Shown: piece after piece, positions 35,019 through 43,984 of the stretch
Layout of the letters: every line of letters starts with the position of its first letter
How positions within the stretch are numbered: position 1 is the first letter of the stretch
Source of the DNA: JAEUUM01 sp038326165
GTDB lineage: Bacteria; Bacteroidota; Bacteroidia; Chitinophagales; Saprospiraceae
DNA: 46,998 bases
NCBI GenBank assembly: GCA_038326165.1
Contig: JBBQJT010000025.1
Span: forward strand, 1 to 46,998
Direction of reading: 5' to 3'
The notes under the pieces: generated by a model
Told to the model about the DNA's origin: nothing
What the model saw: only the letters and a program-made list of their open reading frames with translations
Database searches by the model: none
Translations under genes and position numbers: made by a program

Positions 35019-37859
35019 ATGAATGAAATAAACTATATAGGAGAAAATCCACTCTTCGGTCATTTTGGACATTTCTTAATTCTTCTCTCTTTTTGCTCAG
35101 CTTTGCTGGCTGCTTATAGTTACTGGCAAGCAGAAAAAAATGAACTTTCTACTTCCTATAGTTGGAAAAGTCTTGCAAGAGTCAGCTTTGGAATACATGT
35201 TGGTAGCTTATTGATAAGTATTGGTTTGATATTTTACTTAATGTACACTCATCGCTATGAGTATCAATATGTTTACTCACATGTTAATGACGAGTTATCA
35301 CAACGATATTTACTCTCCGCATTTTGGGAAGGACAAGAAGGCAGTTTTTTGCTGTGGATGTTCTGGCACGCCATGTTAGGATTGGCTCTGATTAAATTTT
35401 CACGAAAGTGGGAATCACCAGTACTTTTTGTATTGTTGTTGGTTCAACTATTCATTTTGTCAATGATCCTCGGTGTAAATCTTGGCTGGGGTGAGCATAT
35501 TTACAGAATCGGCAGCAGTCCGTTTCTTTTGTTACGAGAAACAATGAATGCCCCAATTTTTCAAAAACCCGACTATCTTAGTTTGATACAGGGGAAAGGA
35601 TTAAATCCGTTGCTACAGAATTATTGGATGACCATTCACCCACCTACTCTATTCCTTGGATTTGCATCCACCGTTGTTCCTTTCTGTTTTGCTATTGCTG
35701 CATTGATGCGAAAAGATTTTACTGGATGGATAAAAGTTGTATTGCCTTGGGCCCTATTTTCATCAGCAATATTAGGCCTAGGTATATTGATGGGAGGAGC
35801 TTGGGCCTATGAGGCATTGAGTTTTGGAGGATATTGGGCTTGGGACCCTGTTGAAAATATGTCTTTGGTTCCCTGGATTGTGATGGTAGCTGCTTTGCAT
35901 AGCAATGTTATTGCCAATGCCACTCAACGATCAATAAATGCTACATTCATTTTGTACGCTTTGGCATTTTTGCTCATATTGTACTCTACCTTTTTGACGA
36001 GGAGTGGCATTTTGGGTGATACGTCCGTCCATGCTTTTACTGAAATGGGCTTAGAATGGCAGCTGGTTTTATTTATAGGATTCTTTCTGGTTCTATTTAT
36101 GGTTTACTATTTAAAGAATAGATCACAAATACCGAGAATAAAATCTGAAGAATCACTTTACAGCAAAGAGTTTTGGATTTTTATGGGAACATTGGTTCTC
36201 GTGTTTTCCTCAGTCCTTATTACCTTTTCAACAAGCATTCCAGTGTTTAATAAGGTTTTTGATGGAATCGGGTCAATTATCAACACTGACTTAAAATATC
36301 TTCACAGAACTGCACCAACTGATGCAGTAGCTCACTATAATAAATACCAATTATGGATTGGAATATTTATAGGATTTTTGGCAGGAACAGCCCAATATTT
36401 AAGATTTAATGGTTTAAACTGGTCTTCAAACTGGAGAAAAATTTTAACCAGGATCGGAATCTCACTTGGCATATCACTCCTTTTAACTTGGCTCACAAAT
36501 TTGTGGCTAGATTTGCACAACTGGCAACATTTTCTGCTTCTTTTCTCTTCTGCCTTTTCAATTGTCTCTAATTTTAACTATTTATTCAGCGTTATAAAGA
36601 GTGATTGGAAAATGGCTGGTTCAGCTTTTAGTCACATAGGATTTGGTGTCTTAATGCTAGGCTGCTTGGCATCCGGTCTGAATAAGCACCATATTTCACA
36701 AAATAGATTTGCATTCGAAGGGCTGTTAAATGAGGAAGACATAGGCAAAAATGTAGTTTTGATTAAGAACATGCCAATGGAGATGTCAGGTTACGAAGTT
36801 ACCTATTTGGGTGATACTGTTTTTGGGCATACCCGTGAATTCCGGGTCAATTACACATCCTTAGATAGTACTACAAAAAATCCTGAATCTTTCAATATCA
36901 ATCCATATGTTCTTTACAATCAAGATTTTAGTAAGTTAGCTTCAACTAATCCATCAACCAGACATTATTGGCATAAGGACATATTTTCGACCATTAGCAA
37001 TCTACCCAAGGAAGAAGTGGAGCCTGAAGCTGCAAAGGCAAAAGAAGATAGTTTGAAATACAAATTATATACACTTTCATACGGCGATTCAATTGTTACT
37101 GATAAAAATGTCTACTCTTGGTTGAATGTTGATAAAAATCCAATTTTAAGAAATTATACCCCTGATTCAAATGACGTTTCTTTAGGAATCATCATGAAAG
37201 TCATAGATCGTAAAACAAGAGTAAGCTACATAGCTAGGCCCTCAATCATTTTGCAAGAACAATTGGTTTATGAATTTCCGGCCGAGCAAAATGAGACTGG
37301 TGTAAAGATTAAATTGAAAGAAAATATATTTAACGCGCTTTTGAATTCTCAAAACACATCAGAAACTACAAGATTAAACTTGAATGCAGGTGAAGTTGTT
37401 GATTATCAGGGCATTCAAATTAAATTAATCGGTCTAAACAAAAATATATCGCAACAACTTTATAAAGCCAGAAGCGGAGACATTGCTGTATCTGCTAACT
37501 TGGAACTGAAAAAAGACGATCAAATTTATACTGCAGAGCCTGTTTTCGTTATTAGAGACAATAAACCATACAACATCGGAGAAAACATTTTGCCATTAGG
37601 CTTGGGTGTAGGATTTCTAAATATTGATCCAAAGTCAGGAAAAATAACCTTAGAGTGTCAAAAATTGCAAAAGTCTCAAATGACTTGCTCTGTTGAAATA
37701 GCAGAAAATTTTGAACGTTCTGACTTTGTAGTACTTGAAGCGATTGTTTTTCCTGGTATTAATCTGGTTTGGGCTGGTAGTTTGCTCATGATATTAGGTC
37801 TTGCATTTAGTATTGCCCAAAGAATCAAACTTTCAAGATTATCTAAGGCTTACTCATGA
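35019..37859 (+). CDS. ccmF: Cytochrome c heme lyase component CcmF (CcsA/CcmF family)
   Basis: This 946-residue polytopic membrane protein carries the WWD heme-handling domain, FGGYWAWDPVENMSL near residues 267-281, with His residues flanking it (HPPTLFLGF before, THSN-like segments after). CcmF takes heme from CcmE and attaches it to apocytochrome c. The protein is longer than E. coli CcmF (about 650), with a large soluble C-terminal region from about residue 560 to 920 before a last TM helix. It is coupled to ccmE and overlaps the DUF2520 gene by ATGA at 37856-37859. Confidence 0.92.
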   Translation: MNEINYIGENPLFGHFGHFLILLSFCSALLAAYSYWQAEKNELSTSYSWKSLARVSFGIHVGSLLISIGLIFYLMYTHRYEYQYVYSHVNDELSQRYLLSAFWEGQEGSFLLWMFWHAMLGLALIKFSRKWESPVLFVLLLVQLFILSMILGVNLGWGEHIYRIGSSPFLLLRETMNAPIFQKPDYLSLIQGKGLNPLLQNYWMTIHPPTLFLGFASTVVPFCFAIAALMRKDFTGWIKVVLPWALFSSAILGLGILMGGAWAYEALSFGGYWAWDPVENMSLVPWIVMVAALHSNVIANATQRSINATFILYALAFLLILYSTFLTRSGILGDTSVHAFTEMGLEWQLVLFIGFFLVLFMVYYLKNRSQIPRIKSEESLYSKEFWIFMGTLVLVFSSVLITFSTSIPVFNKVFDGIGSIINTDLKYLHRTAPTDAVAHYNKYQLWIGIFIGFLAGTAQYLRFNGLNWSSNWRKILTRIGISLGISLLLTWLTNLWLDLHNWQHFLLLFSSAFSIVSNFNYLFSVIKSDWKMAGSAFSHIGFGVLMLGCLASGLNKHHISQNRFAFEGLLNEEDIGKNVVLIKNMPMEMSGYEVTYLGDTVFGHTREFRVNYTSLDSTTKNPESFNINPYVLYNQDFSKLASTNPSTRHYWHKDIFSTISNLPKEEVEPEAAKAKEDSLKYKLYTLSYGDSIVTDKNVYSWLNVDKNPILRNYTPDSNDVSLGIIMKVIDRKTRVSYIARPSIILQEQLVYEFPAEQNETGVKIKLKENIFNALLNSQNTSETTRLNLNAGEVVDYQGIQIKLIGLNKNISQQLYKARSGDIAVSANLELKKDDQIYTAEPVFVIRDNKPYNIGENILPLGLGVGFLNIDPKSGKITLECQKLQKSQMTCSVEIAENFERSDFVVLEAIVFPGINLVWAGSLLMILGLAFSIAQRIKLSRLSKAYS

Positions 37860-38617
37860 CAGAAGTTCTTATAGTTGGAAGTGGCAAAATTGCTGAAAAC
37901 ATGATTGCTCAGTTTTCGGGACTAGGTAACATTAAAGCTTTTATTACTGGTAGAAATGTAGGTAGAGTAAATTATTTAAAAAAAAAATTCGCATTACCTA
38001 ATAATGTTTCTAAGCAAATAGAACTTGTCATTATTTGTGTATCCGATCATGCCATATTAGAAGTGGCAAAAGATTTAGCAGATCATTTTCCCAATGCTTT
38101 ATTCCTTCATACCTCAGGAGCTACAAGTAGCAGCATACTTTCCGGTAAAGTAGACAGATATGGGTTATTTTATCCCTTACAGACTTTTTCAGTTGGCCGA
38201 AGCGTAGACTTTAAGGAAATACCTTTACTCATAAACTCAAACTCTGAGAAAGACTTAGTTTTGATAAAATTATTGGCAAGTAAGATTAGTTCCAAAGTGC
38301 TTCAAATTAGTGAACAGGATAGGATGATACTTCATGTTGCTGCCGTGTTGGTTAACAATTTTGCCAATAAACTATATGATGAAGCCTTTCAATTACTAGA
38401 TTCTAATAATTTGGATTTCCAGCTTTTAAAGCCTTTAATGAAAGAAACCATCAATAAATTGGATGTTCTTTCACCTCGTAATGCACAAACAGGACCTGCA
38501 ATAAGAGGCGATATTAGCACAATAAATCACCACATTGAACTTCTTGGCTCCAACACCCCATTGGCTGAATTGTACAAAAGTTTAACTAAAATAATAAACC
38601 CAAAGCTTGAATTATGA
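37856..38617 (+). CDS. DUF2520 Rossmann-fold oxidoreductase-like protein
   Basis: This 253-residue protein has an N-terminal NAD(P)-binding fold (VLIVGSGKIAENMI, residues 4-17; VIICVSDHAI near 60; FLHTSGATSS near 88) and a C-terminal helical DUF2520 domain (HVAAVLVNNFANKLYDEAF, then LSPRNAQTGPAIRGD). Family members resemble ketopantoate or F420-dependent reductases, but no substrate is established. Its start overlaps the ccmF stop by 4 bases and its stop overlaps the next start by 4 bases. Confidence 0.85.
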   Translation: MTEVLIVGSGKIAENMIAQFSGLGNIKAFITGRNVGRVNYLKKKFALPNNVSKQIELVIICVSDHAILEVAKDLADHFPNALFLHTSGATSSSILSGKVDRYGLFYPLQTFSVGRSVDFKEIPLLINSNSEKDLVLIKLLASKISSKVLQISEQDRMILHVAAVLVNNFANKLYDEAFQLLDSNNLDFQLLKPLMKETINKLDVLSPRNAQTGPAIRGDISTINHHIELLGSNTPLAELYKSLTKIINPKLEL

Positions 38618-38895
38618 GAATTGCTGGATATTTGGATAGAGGTGGAATTACAGCTACCGTTTTTACCAATGACAATAAAATGTTTGTGAAATTAGAATGT
38701 GATATGCTTGAACAAACTTATAAATTCAGGGAGGATATCCATTTGGATTCGGTTCAAGAGTTGGACAAATTGTTTGATACTGATTTTATGAAATTCACTA
38801 TTACTACCTTTGAGCAAATGTCAAAAAATAGAGCAGAAGCATACCAAAGGTGGCAAAATGCACAAAAAGAAATCATTGATCAAGACATTATTTAA
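38614..38895 (+). CDS. Conserved small hypothetical protein
   Basis: This 93-residue, soluble, acidic protein begins MRIAGYLDRGGITATVFTND, suggesting a short beta-sheet start, and has a helical C-terminus (FEQMSKNRAEAYQRWQNAQ). I do not recognise a domain. The ATGA overlap with the DUF2520 gene supports that it is translated. Its last 8 bases overlap the end of udk, which is convergent. Confidence 0.75.
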   Translation: MRIAGYLDRGGITATVFTNDNKMFVKLECDMLEQTYKFREDIHLDSVQELDKLFDTDFMKFTITTFEQMSKNRAEAYQRWQNAQKEIIDQDII

Positions 38896-39493
38896 TCATA
38901 TTCTTAAAGTACCCAATTAGTACTTCCAAACTGTTAGCAAAGTGACCATTGTTGTTGATAACAATATCACATTCATCCCGATAAGGCAAAATATATTGCT
39001 CATAAGTTGGCATAACATGGTGTTCATATCTGTATAGAACATCCTCTAAAGGATAATTTCTTTCTATTTGATCTCTTTTAATTCTTCTAATGACCTTTAG
39101 ATTTTCTTTTGCATGTAAGAATACCTTAAGGTCAAGTAATTTTCTTATTTCTTCAAAGTGAAAAATAAAAATACCTTCTACCAAAATTATTTTAGCAGGT
39201 TTTAAGGTAATAAGCTTTGGTGTGGCCATTTCGTTGTTAAATGTATACTCTTCCCTAGTAATTGACTTACCCGCCTTTAATGCTTGGATATCATACTGAA
39301 AAGCATCATTGTCGATGGCGTAAGGTATGTCAAAATTGTGAACACCGTTCTCATCCAATTGCTGTAGTCTTCTGGGTTTGTAGTAATCATCTTGGGAAAT
39401 GATGCATAACTGGTCTTCTGTAAACCCTTCTCTTAATTTTCGTATAAAACTTGTTTTACCCGATCCACTGCCACCAGTAATGCCAACTATCAT
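38888..39493 (-). CDS. udk: Uridine kinase
   Basis: This 201-residue P-loop kinase phosphorylates uridine and cytidine for pyrimidine salvage. Walker A is GGSGSGKT at residues 7-14. The substrate region shows ISQDDYYKP, and FDIPYAID, ILVEGIFIF and RRIKRDQIERNYPLEDVLYRYE are family blocks. Length matches Udk (about 205-215). The gene faces away from the amidohydrolase across 72 bases. Confidence 0.93.
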   Translation of the reverse strand: MIVGITGGSGSGKTSFIRKLREGFTEDQLCIISQDDYYKPRRLQQLDENGVHNFDIPYAIDNDAFQYDIQALKAGKSITREEYTFNNEMATPKLITLKPAKIILVEGIFIFHFEEIRKLLDLKVFLHAKENLKVIRRIKRDQIERNYPLEDVLYRYEHHVMPTYEQYILPYRDECDIVINNNGHFANSLEVLIGYFKNMIK

Positions 39494-39530
39494 AAGTAAT
39501 AAATTTACTGCTTAAAAATGCAATATTACA

Positions 39531-39540
39531 TATCTTGCAC
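39531..39540 (+). promoter_or_regulatory. Promoter-like 10-mer TATCTTGCAC
   Basis: This is identical to the motif at 33187-33178 on the other strand, 25 bases before the amidohydrolase ATG. It probably represents a variant -7 region. Confidence 0.4.
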
Positions 39541-39565
39541 ATGAAATCAGAATAATTGCTTTATT

Positions 39566-42500
39566 ATGAATAAAAAGAACTTGAGTTTGGTGTTATTTTG
39601 CTTGATTTTTTCACATCTTGCCACATCGCAAGATAAAAAAACTTGGGACGTTAATAAACCTGAAGGGGAATGGAAATCAGTAAAATTTTCAACAGATGAA
39701 GGAACTTGGCTCAACTTGGACCTGAGCCCTGATGGCAAAACTTTAGTCTTTGACCTGCTTGGTGATATTTATTCGATACCATCATCTGGAGGAACAGCTC
39801 AACTTTTGAAAGGAGGTATTTCTTATGATGTACAACCCAGATTTAATAATACTGGAACTAAATTGGTTTACACCTCTGATGCAGGTGGTGGTGATAATAT
39901 TTGGATGATGAATGCAGATGGTACAAATTCACAACAAATCACTAAAGAAGATTTCCGCTTATTGAACAATCCAGTGTGGGTGCCCGGCACGGATTTCATT
40001 GTGGCCCGCAAGCACTTTACTTCCACAAGATCTTTAGGTGCTGGCGAAATATGGATGTACCACATTTCTGGTGGCTCAGGGATTCAACTCACAAAAAAGA
40101 AAAATGATCAACAAGACGTTAATGAGCCTTGCTTTACTCATGATGGAAAATATTTGTACTACAGCGAAGATATGTATGATGGTGGCTACTTTCAATACAA
40201 CAAAGACCCCAATTCTCAAATTTATGTCATCAAAAGGTACGATCGTTTGACAGGTGAAACAGAAACAATAGTCGGAGGGCCTGGTGGAGCAGTTAGGCCA
40301 GAAATATCCCACGATGATAGTAAATTAGCCTTTGTTCGCAGAGTAAGAACAAAATCCGTTTTATGTATTTTAGATCTAAAAACAGGTCAAGAATATTCCC
40401 TGTATGATGGCTTGGATAAAGATCAGCAAGAGGCATGGGCTATTTTTGGTGTAAATCCAGGTTTTGCGTGGAGTCCTGATGATTCCTTCATTTATATTTG
40501 GGCACAAGGAAAAATCAAAAAAATTAACATAAAAACTAAGGCAGTTGTTGATGTACCATTTAAAGTAAATGTGGATATGAAAGTCGCTGAAACCCTTCAG
40601 TTTCAAAATTCTGCCTTTCAGGATTCATTCCAAGTCAAAGTACTCAGACATTTAAAAAATTCTCCCGATGGTAATTACTGTGTTTATAGTGCTCTTGGTC
40701 AACTTTGGAAGTATAAATTTAAAGAAAAAACATTTCAACAATTGACAAAGGATTCACTATTTGCCTTTGAACCTTCATTTAGTCCCGATGGTAAATCCTT
40801 ACTCTATGTGAGTTGGAGTGACTACAATTTAGGCAATGTCAGACAAATGGATCTTGCTTCTGGCAAATCAGAAACCCTTACTAAAGCAAAAGGACTTTAT
40901 AGGACTCCCAGTTACTCCAGTGATGGCAGTAAAATCGTTTATCGGAAAGAGGATGGAAATACCAACCAAGGCTATGTTTTTACGCTTAAGCCAGGGATTT
41001 ATACTTTGAATTTGAGTGACAGAAAGGAAGAATTTGTTTGTGCGGAAGGTGAAAGTCCAATATTTGCACCTGATGGAAGAAGAATTTATTATCAAACTGG
41101 AGGATTTCTGTTTGGAAGTTTGACCAAAGCTTTCAAATCTGTTAAATTAGATGGATCTGATTTGCGAATTTATTTCAACACAACATATGCCACTCAGTTT
41201 ACGCCTAGCCCTGACTTCAAATGGGTTGCATTTATCGATTTGCACAAAGTTTATATTGCTGCAATGCCTGAATCAGGACAATCAATTGGCCTGAGTGGTG
41301 ATACAAAAGCCTTTCCTGTAGCACAGGTAAGCAAAGATGCTGGCATTAATCTGGATTGGTCCAAAGACAGTAAAAGTTTGTCGTGGGTATTGGGAAATCA
41401 ATATTTTAAAACAGACCTAAACAAACGCTTCAAATTTCTGCAAGGCGCACCTGACAGTCTCCCACCTTTGGATAGTTTAGGCCTTACTATAAACATGAAA
41501 TTGCAGTCTTACAAGCCTTCAGCTTTGATGGCATATACAAATGCTCGAATAATTACAATGGAAGGAGACCAGGTGATTGAAAAAGGCACAATTATAGTTA
41601 GGGATAACATAATAGAATCAGTTCAAAGTGGTACACCTGTTTTAAACTCACAAACTACCGTTATTGATTGTTCTGGCAAAACAGTTATGCCAGGAATTGT
41701 TGATGTCCATGCGCATTTGGGTGCTTTTAGGTATGGAATAAGTCCACAACAACACTGGCAATACTTTGCCAATTTGGCCTATGGAGTTACAACCACCCAT
41801 GATCCATCATCCAATAGTGAAATGGCTTTTTCTCAGTCGGAGATGGTAAAATATGGCATCATGACAGGTCCAAGAATATTTAGCACAGGAACCATTCTTT
41901 ACGGTGCAGACGGAGATTTCAAGGCCGTTATTAATTCCTTAGAGGATGCCAGATCAACTTTGAGAAGAACTGGTGCATATGGAGCTTTTTCGGTAAAAAG
42001 CTACAATCAGCCTCGAAGGGATCAAAGGCAACAAATTATTCAGGCAGCTAGAGAACAAAAGATGCTCGTTGTACCTGAAGGTGGTTCATTTTTTTATCAC
42101 AATATGACACAGGTGATCGATGGACATACAGGCGTAGAACACAATATTCCGGTGGCACCACTCTACAAGGATGTGATAAATCTCTGGGCTGCAACCAAGA
42201 CCCATAACACCCCTACATTAATTGTGAATTATGGGGGAATGAACGGAGAAGTTTATTGGTATCAGAATACCAATGTTTGGGAAAACAATAAGCTTCTGAC
42301 CTTCACCCCTCGTGCCATTGTTGATAGCCGTTCCCGACACAGAACTATGGTTCCAGATGAAGAGTATGAGACGGGGCATATTTTGACATCTAAATCTTGT
42401 AAAAAACTTCAAGATGCTGGAGTTAATATCAACTTAGGATCTCATGGTCAACTTCAAGGATTGGGAGCACATTGGGAATTGTGGATGCTGCAACAAGGTG

Positions 42501-42844
42501 GAATGAGTAATTTGCAATCTTTACGTTGTGCAACTTTAAATGGAGCTAAATACCTCGGGATGGATGCTCAGATAGGAAGTCTGAAGGCTGGCAAACTTGC
42601 TGATTTTATTATATTAGACAAAAACCCGCTGGATGATATTCGCAACACTGAAGCAATTGCGAATGTAGTTGCTAACGGAAGCTTGTTTGATCCAAATACC
42701 ATGAATGAATTGAATGGCCAAAAGACCAAAAGAAAGAAATTTTACTGGGAAATGGAAGGAGCTGGCAACAACTACCCTTTCAGTGCAGAAACCTCAAGTT
42801 TTATGCCTGCTTCATGCATTTGTGGCCGAGGTTGTTCTAAGTAA
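39566..42844 (+). CDS. Secreted TolB-propeller / amidohydrolase fusion
   Basis: This 1092-residue protein has a signal peptide (MNKKNLSLVLFCLIFSHLATSQ). Residues about 30-640 form a TolB/PD40-type propeller with recurring SPDGK motifs (LSPDGKTLVFD, FTHDGKYLYYSE, FSPDGKSLLYV, SSDGSKIVYR, FAPDGRRIYYQ). The amidohydrolase domain (about 655-1060) has the metal-binding HAH near residue 715 (GIVDVHAHLGAF), TTTHDPS and the closing LKAGKLADFIILDKNPL. It probably hydrolyses a peptide-like or cyclic amide outside the cytoplasm. The C-terminus ASCICGRGCSK carries three clustered Cys, an odd terminal motif. Its stop directly abuts the stop of the convergent lipoprotein. Confidence 0.92.
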   Translation: MNKKNLSLVLFCLIFSHLATSQDKKTWDVNKPEGEWKSVKFSTDEGTWLNLDLSPDGKTLVFDLLGDIYSIPSSGGTAQLLKGGISYDVQPRFNNTGTKLVYTSDAGGGDNIWMMNADGTNSQQITKEDFRLLNNPVWVPGTDFIVARKHFTSTRSLGAGEIWMYHISGGSGIQLTKKKNDQQDVNEPCFTHDGKYLYYSEDMYDGGYFQYNKDPNSQIYVIKRYDRLTGETETIVGGPGGAVRPEISHDDSKLAFVRRVRTKSVLCILDLKTGQEYSLYDGLDKDQQEAWAIFGVNPGFAWSPDDSFIYIWAQGKIKKINIKTKAVVDVPFKVNVDMKVAETLQFQNSAFQDSFQVKVLRHLKNSPDGNYCVYSALGQLWKYKFKEKTFQQLTKDSLFAFEPSFSPDGKSLLYVSWSDYNLGNVRQMDLASGKSETLTKAKGLYRTPSYSSDGSKIVYRKEDGNTNQGYVFTLKPGIYTLNLSDRKEEFVCAEGESPIFAPDGRRIYYQTGGFLFGSLTKAFKSVKLDGSDLRIYFNTTYATQFTPSPDFKWVAFIDLHKVYIAAMPESGQSIGLSGDTKAFPVAQVSKDAGINLDWSKDSKSLSWVLGNQYFKTDLNKRFKFLQGAPDSLPPLDSLGLTINMKLQSYKPSALMAYTNARIITMEGDQVIEKGTIIVRDNIIESVQSGTPVLNSQTTVIDCSGKTVMPGIVDVHAHLGAFRYGISPQQHWQYFANLAYGVTTTHDPSSNSEMAFSQSEMVKYGIMTGPRIFSTGTILYGADGDFKAVINSLEDARSTLRRTGAYGAFSVKSYNQPRRDQRQQIIQAAREQKMLVVPEGGSFFYHNMTQVIDGHTGVEHNIPVAPLYKDVINLWAATKTHNTPTLIVNYGGMNGEVYWYQNTNVWENNKLLTFTPRAIVDSRSRHRTMVPDEEYETGHILTSKSCKKLQDAGVNINLGSHGQLQGLGAHWELWMLQQGGMSNLQSLRCATLNGAKYLGMDAQIGSLKAGKLADFIILDKNPLDDIRNTEAIANVVANGSLFDPNTMNELNGQKTKRKKFYWEMEGAGNNYPFSAETSSFMPASCICGRGCSK

Positions 42845-43282
42845 TTACTTCTTCAGCTTCAATATTCTTGTGCTTAATTTGAATTGCTTATTGTCATTAA
42901 CAACATTATCAATAAGAACAAGCTTGCCCTTAGTTAATTGATCGATTTTGTATTCAACCTTAATTGAATCAGCATCGGTTTGAATAATGTTGTCATTATC
43001 TGAAAGTCCCCATTGGCCGGTTCTTATAATATTTTGTTCATCTCTCCAGATAAACTTACCTGATTTTTCAAATGTAAGATTCGTATTTGCGTATTGCCCT
43101 AGCATTTGTTTGTAACCTCCAAGAACACTAACTTTATTCTCGAATTTTTCAAGATTCTTTGCTGTAACATCATACATTTCTTTGGTGTCATACTCCCAAG
43201 TCCCAACCATAAGTTCTTTTCGCTCTGGTTGACACGAAATAAGCATAAAAGAAATGAGAACTACAAATGTAAACTGTTTCAT
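42845..43282 (-). CDS. Lipocalin-like small lipoprotein
   Basis: This 145-residue protein has a lipoprotein signal: VVLISFMLISCQPE places the lipobox Cys at residue 17. The mature part reads LMVGTWEYD near the start and later FEKSGKFIWRD and GQWGLSDNDNIIQT, the strand pattern of lipocalin-like domains that Bacteroidota lipoproteins often carry. I cannot name a ligand. Its stop codon directly abuts the amidohydrolase stop (42844/42845), with no spacer. Confidence 0.8.
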   Translation of the reverse strand: MKQFTFVVLISFMLISCQPERKELMVGTWEYDTKEMYDVTAKNLEKFENKVSVLGGYKQMLGQYANTNLTFEKSGKFIWRDEQNIIRTGQWGLSDNDNIIQTDADSIKVEYKIDQLTKGKLVLIDNVVNDNKQFKLSTRILKLKK

Positions 43283-43355
43283 AAAAAAGCCTTAATGTTA
43301 TTTAAAAATATATTAGTATCCCAATTGGATGTAGTTTTACGTATTAATAAATGAT

Positions 43356-43967
43356 ATGTTCATGAAAACGCAAGGAATTCTTAATCTGCTAATTATTGCA
43401 GCAATCTTCAACCCTTTCAATTTAAAGGCACAAACATCTTACAATCCTAAAGTAGGCCTTCACATTTCATCTTTCACTGGGAACTTTAATGACACTTCAA
43501 GTTTGGATAGCAGAGTTGGATATCAAGTGGGAATCGATATTCGCAAAGGTAATGGGATTTTCTTTATCCAACCTGGCGTACATTATCGCGTTACTTCTGC
43601 AGACATAAAGGCAGTAAATATTAATCCTTCTAAACCTAGCGATTTAACTGGAAAAACTACAATCCAATCAATTCTGGTGCCACTCAACGGAGGAATGTAT
43701 CTAACCGGAAAGGATCATGCTATTCTTAGAATATATATTCATGGAGGAATTACGCCAGCTTATATTTTGGGTGTAAAATCACCTGATAAATTTGATTTGA
43801 AACCTACCAATTTCAATCGTTTTCAATTTGCAGTAAATGGAGGAGTTGGTTTTGATATTTTCTTTTTGCATGCTGGAATAAACTACGAGTATTATTTAAC
43901 AGATTTCTTTAATAATTCTCCAGGGAGCAACAGGATTTTGAACTTGAATTTGGGGTTCGTATTTTAA
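43356..43967 (+). CDS. Outer-membrane beta-barrel protein (PorT-like)
   Basis: This 203-residue protein has a signal peptide (from ATG 43356 or 43362, ending near LKAQ). The rest is alternating hydrophobic/aromatic strands (KVGLHISSFTG, VGYQVGIDIRKG, FIQPGVHYRVTS, FAVNGGVGFDIFFLHAGINYEYYL) and ends with a C-terminal strand LNLNLGFVF closing on Phe, typical of an outer-membrane barrel of about eight strands. It resembles the PorT/outer-membrane beta-barrel domain group. The aldo/keto reductase gene follows after 17 bases. Confidence 0.82.
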   Translation: MFMKTQGILNLLIIAAIFNPFNLKAQTSYNPKVGLHISSFTGNFNDTSSLDSRVGYQVGIDIRKGNGIFFIQPGVHYRVTSADIKAVNINPSKPSDLTGKTTIQSILVPLNGGMYLTGKDHAILRIYIHGGITPAYILGVKSPDKFDLKPTNFNRFQFAVNGGVGFDIFFLHAGINYEYYLTDFFNNSPGSNRILNLNLGFVF

Positions 43968-43984
43968 TTGAAAAATAAATAAAA

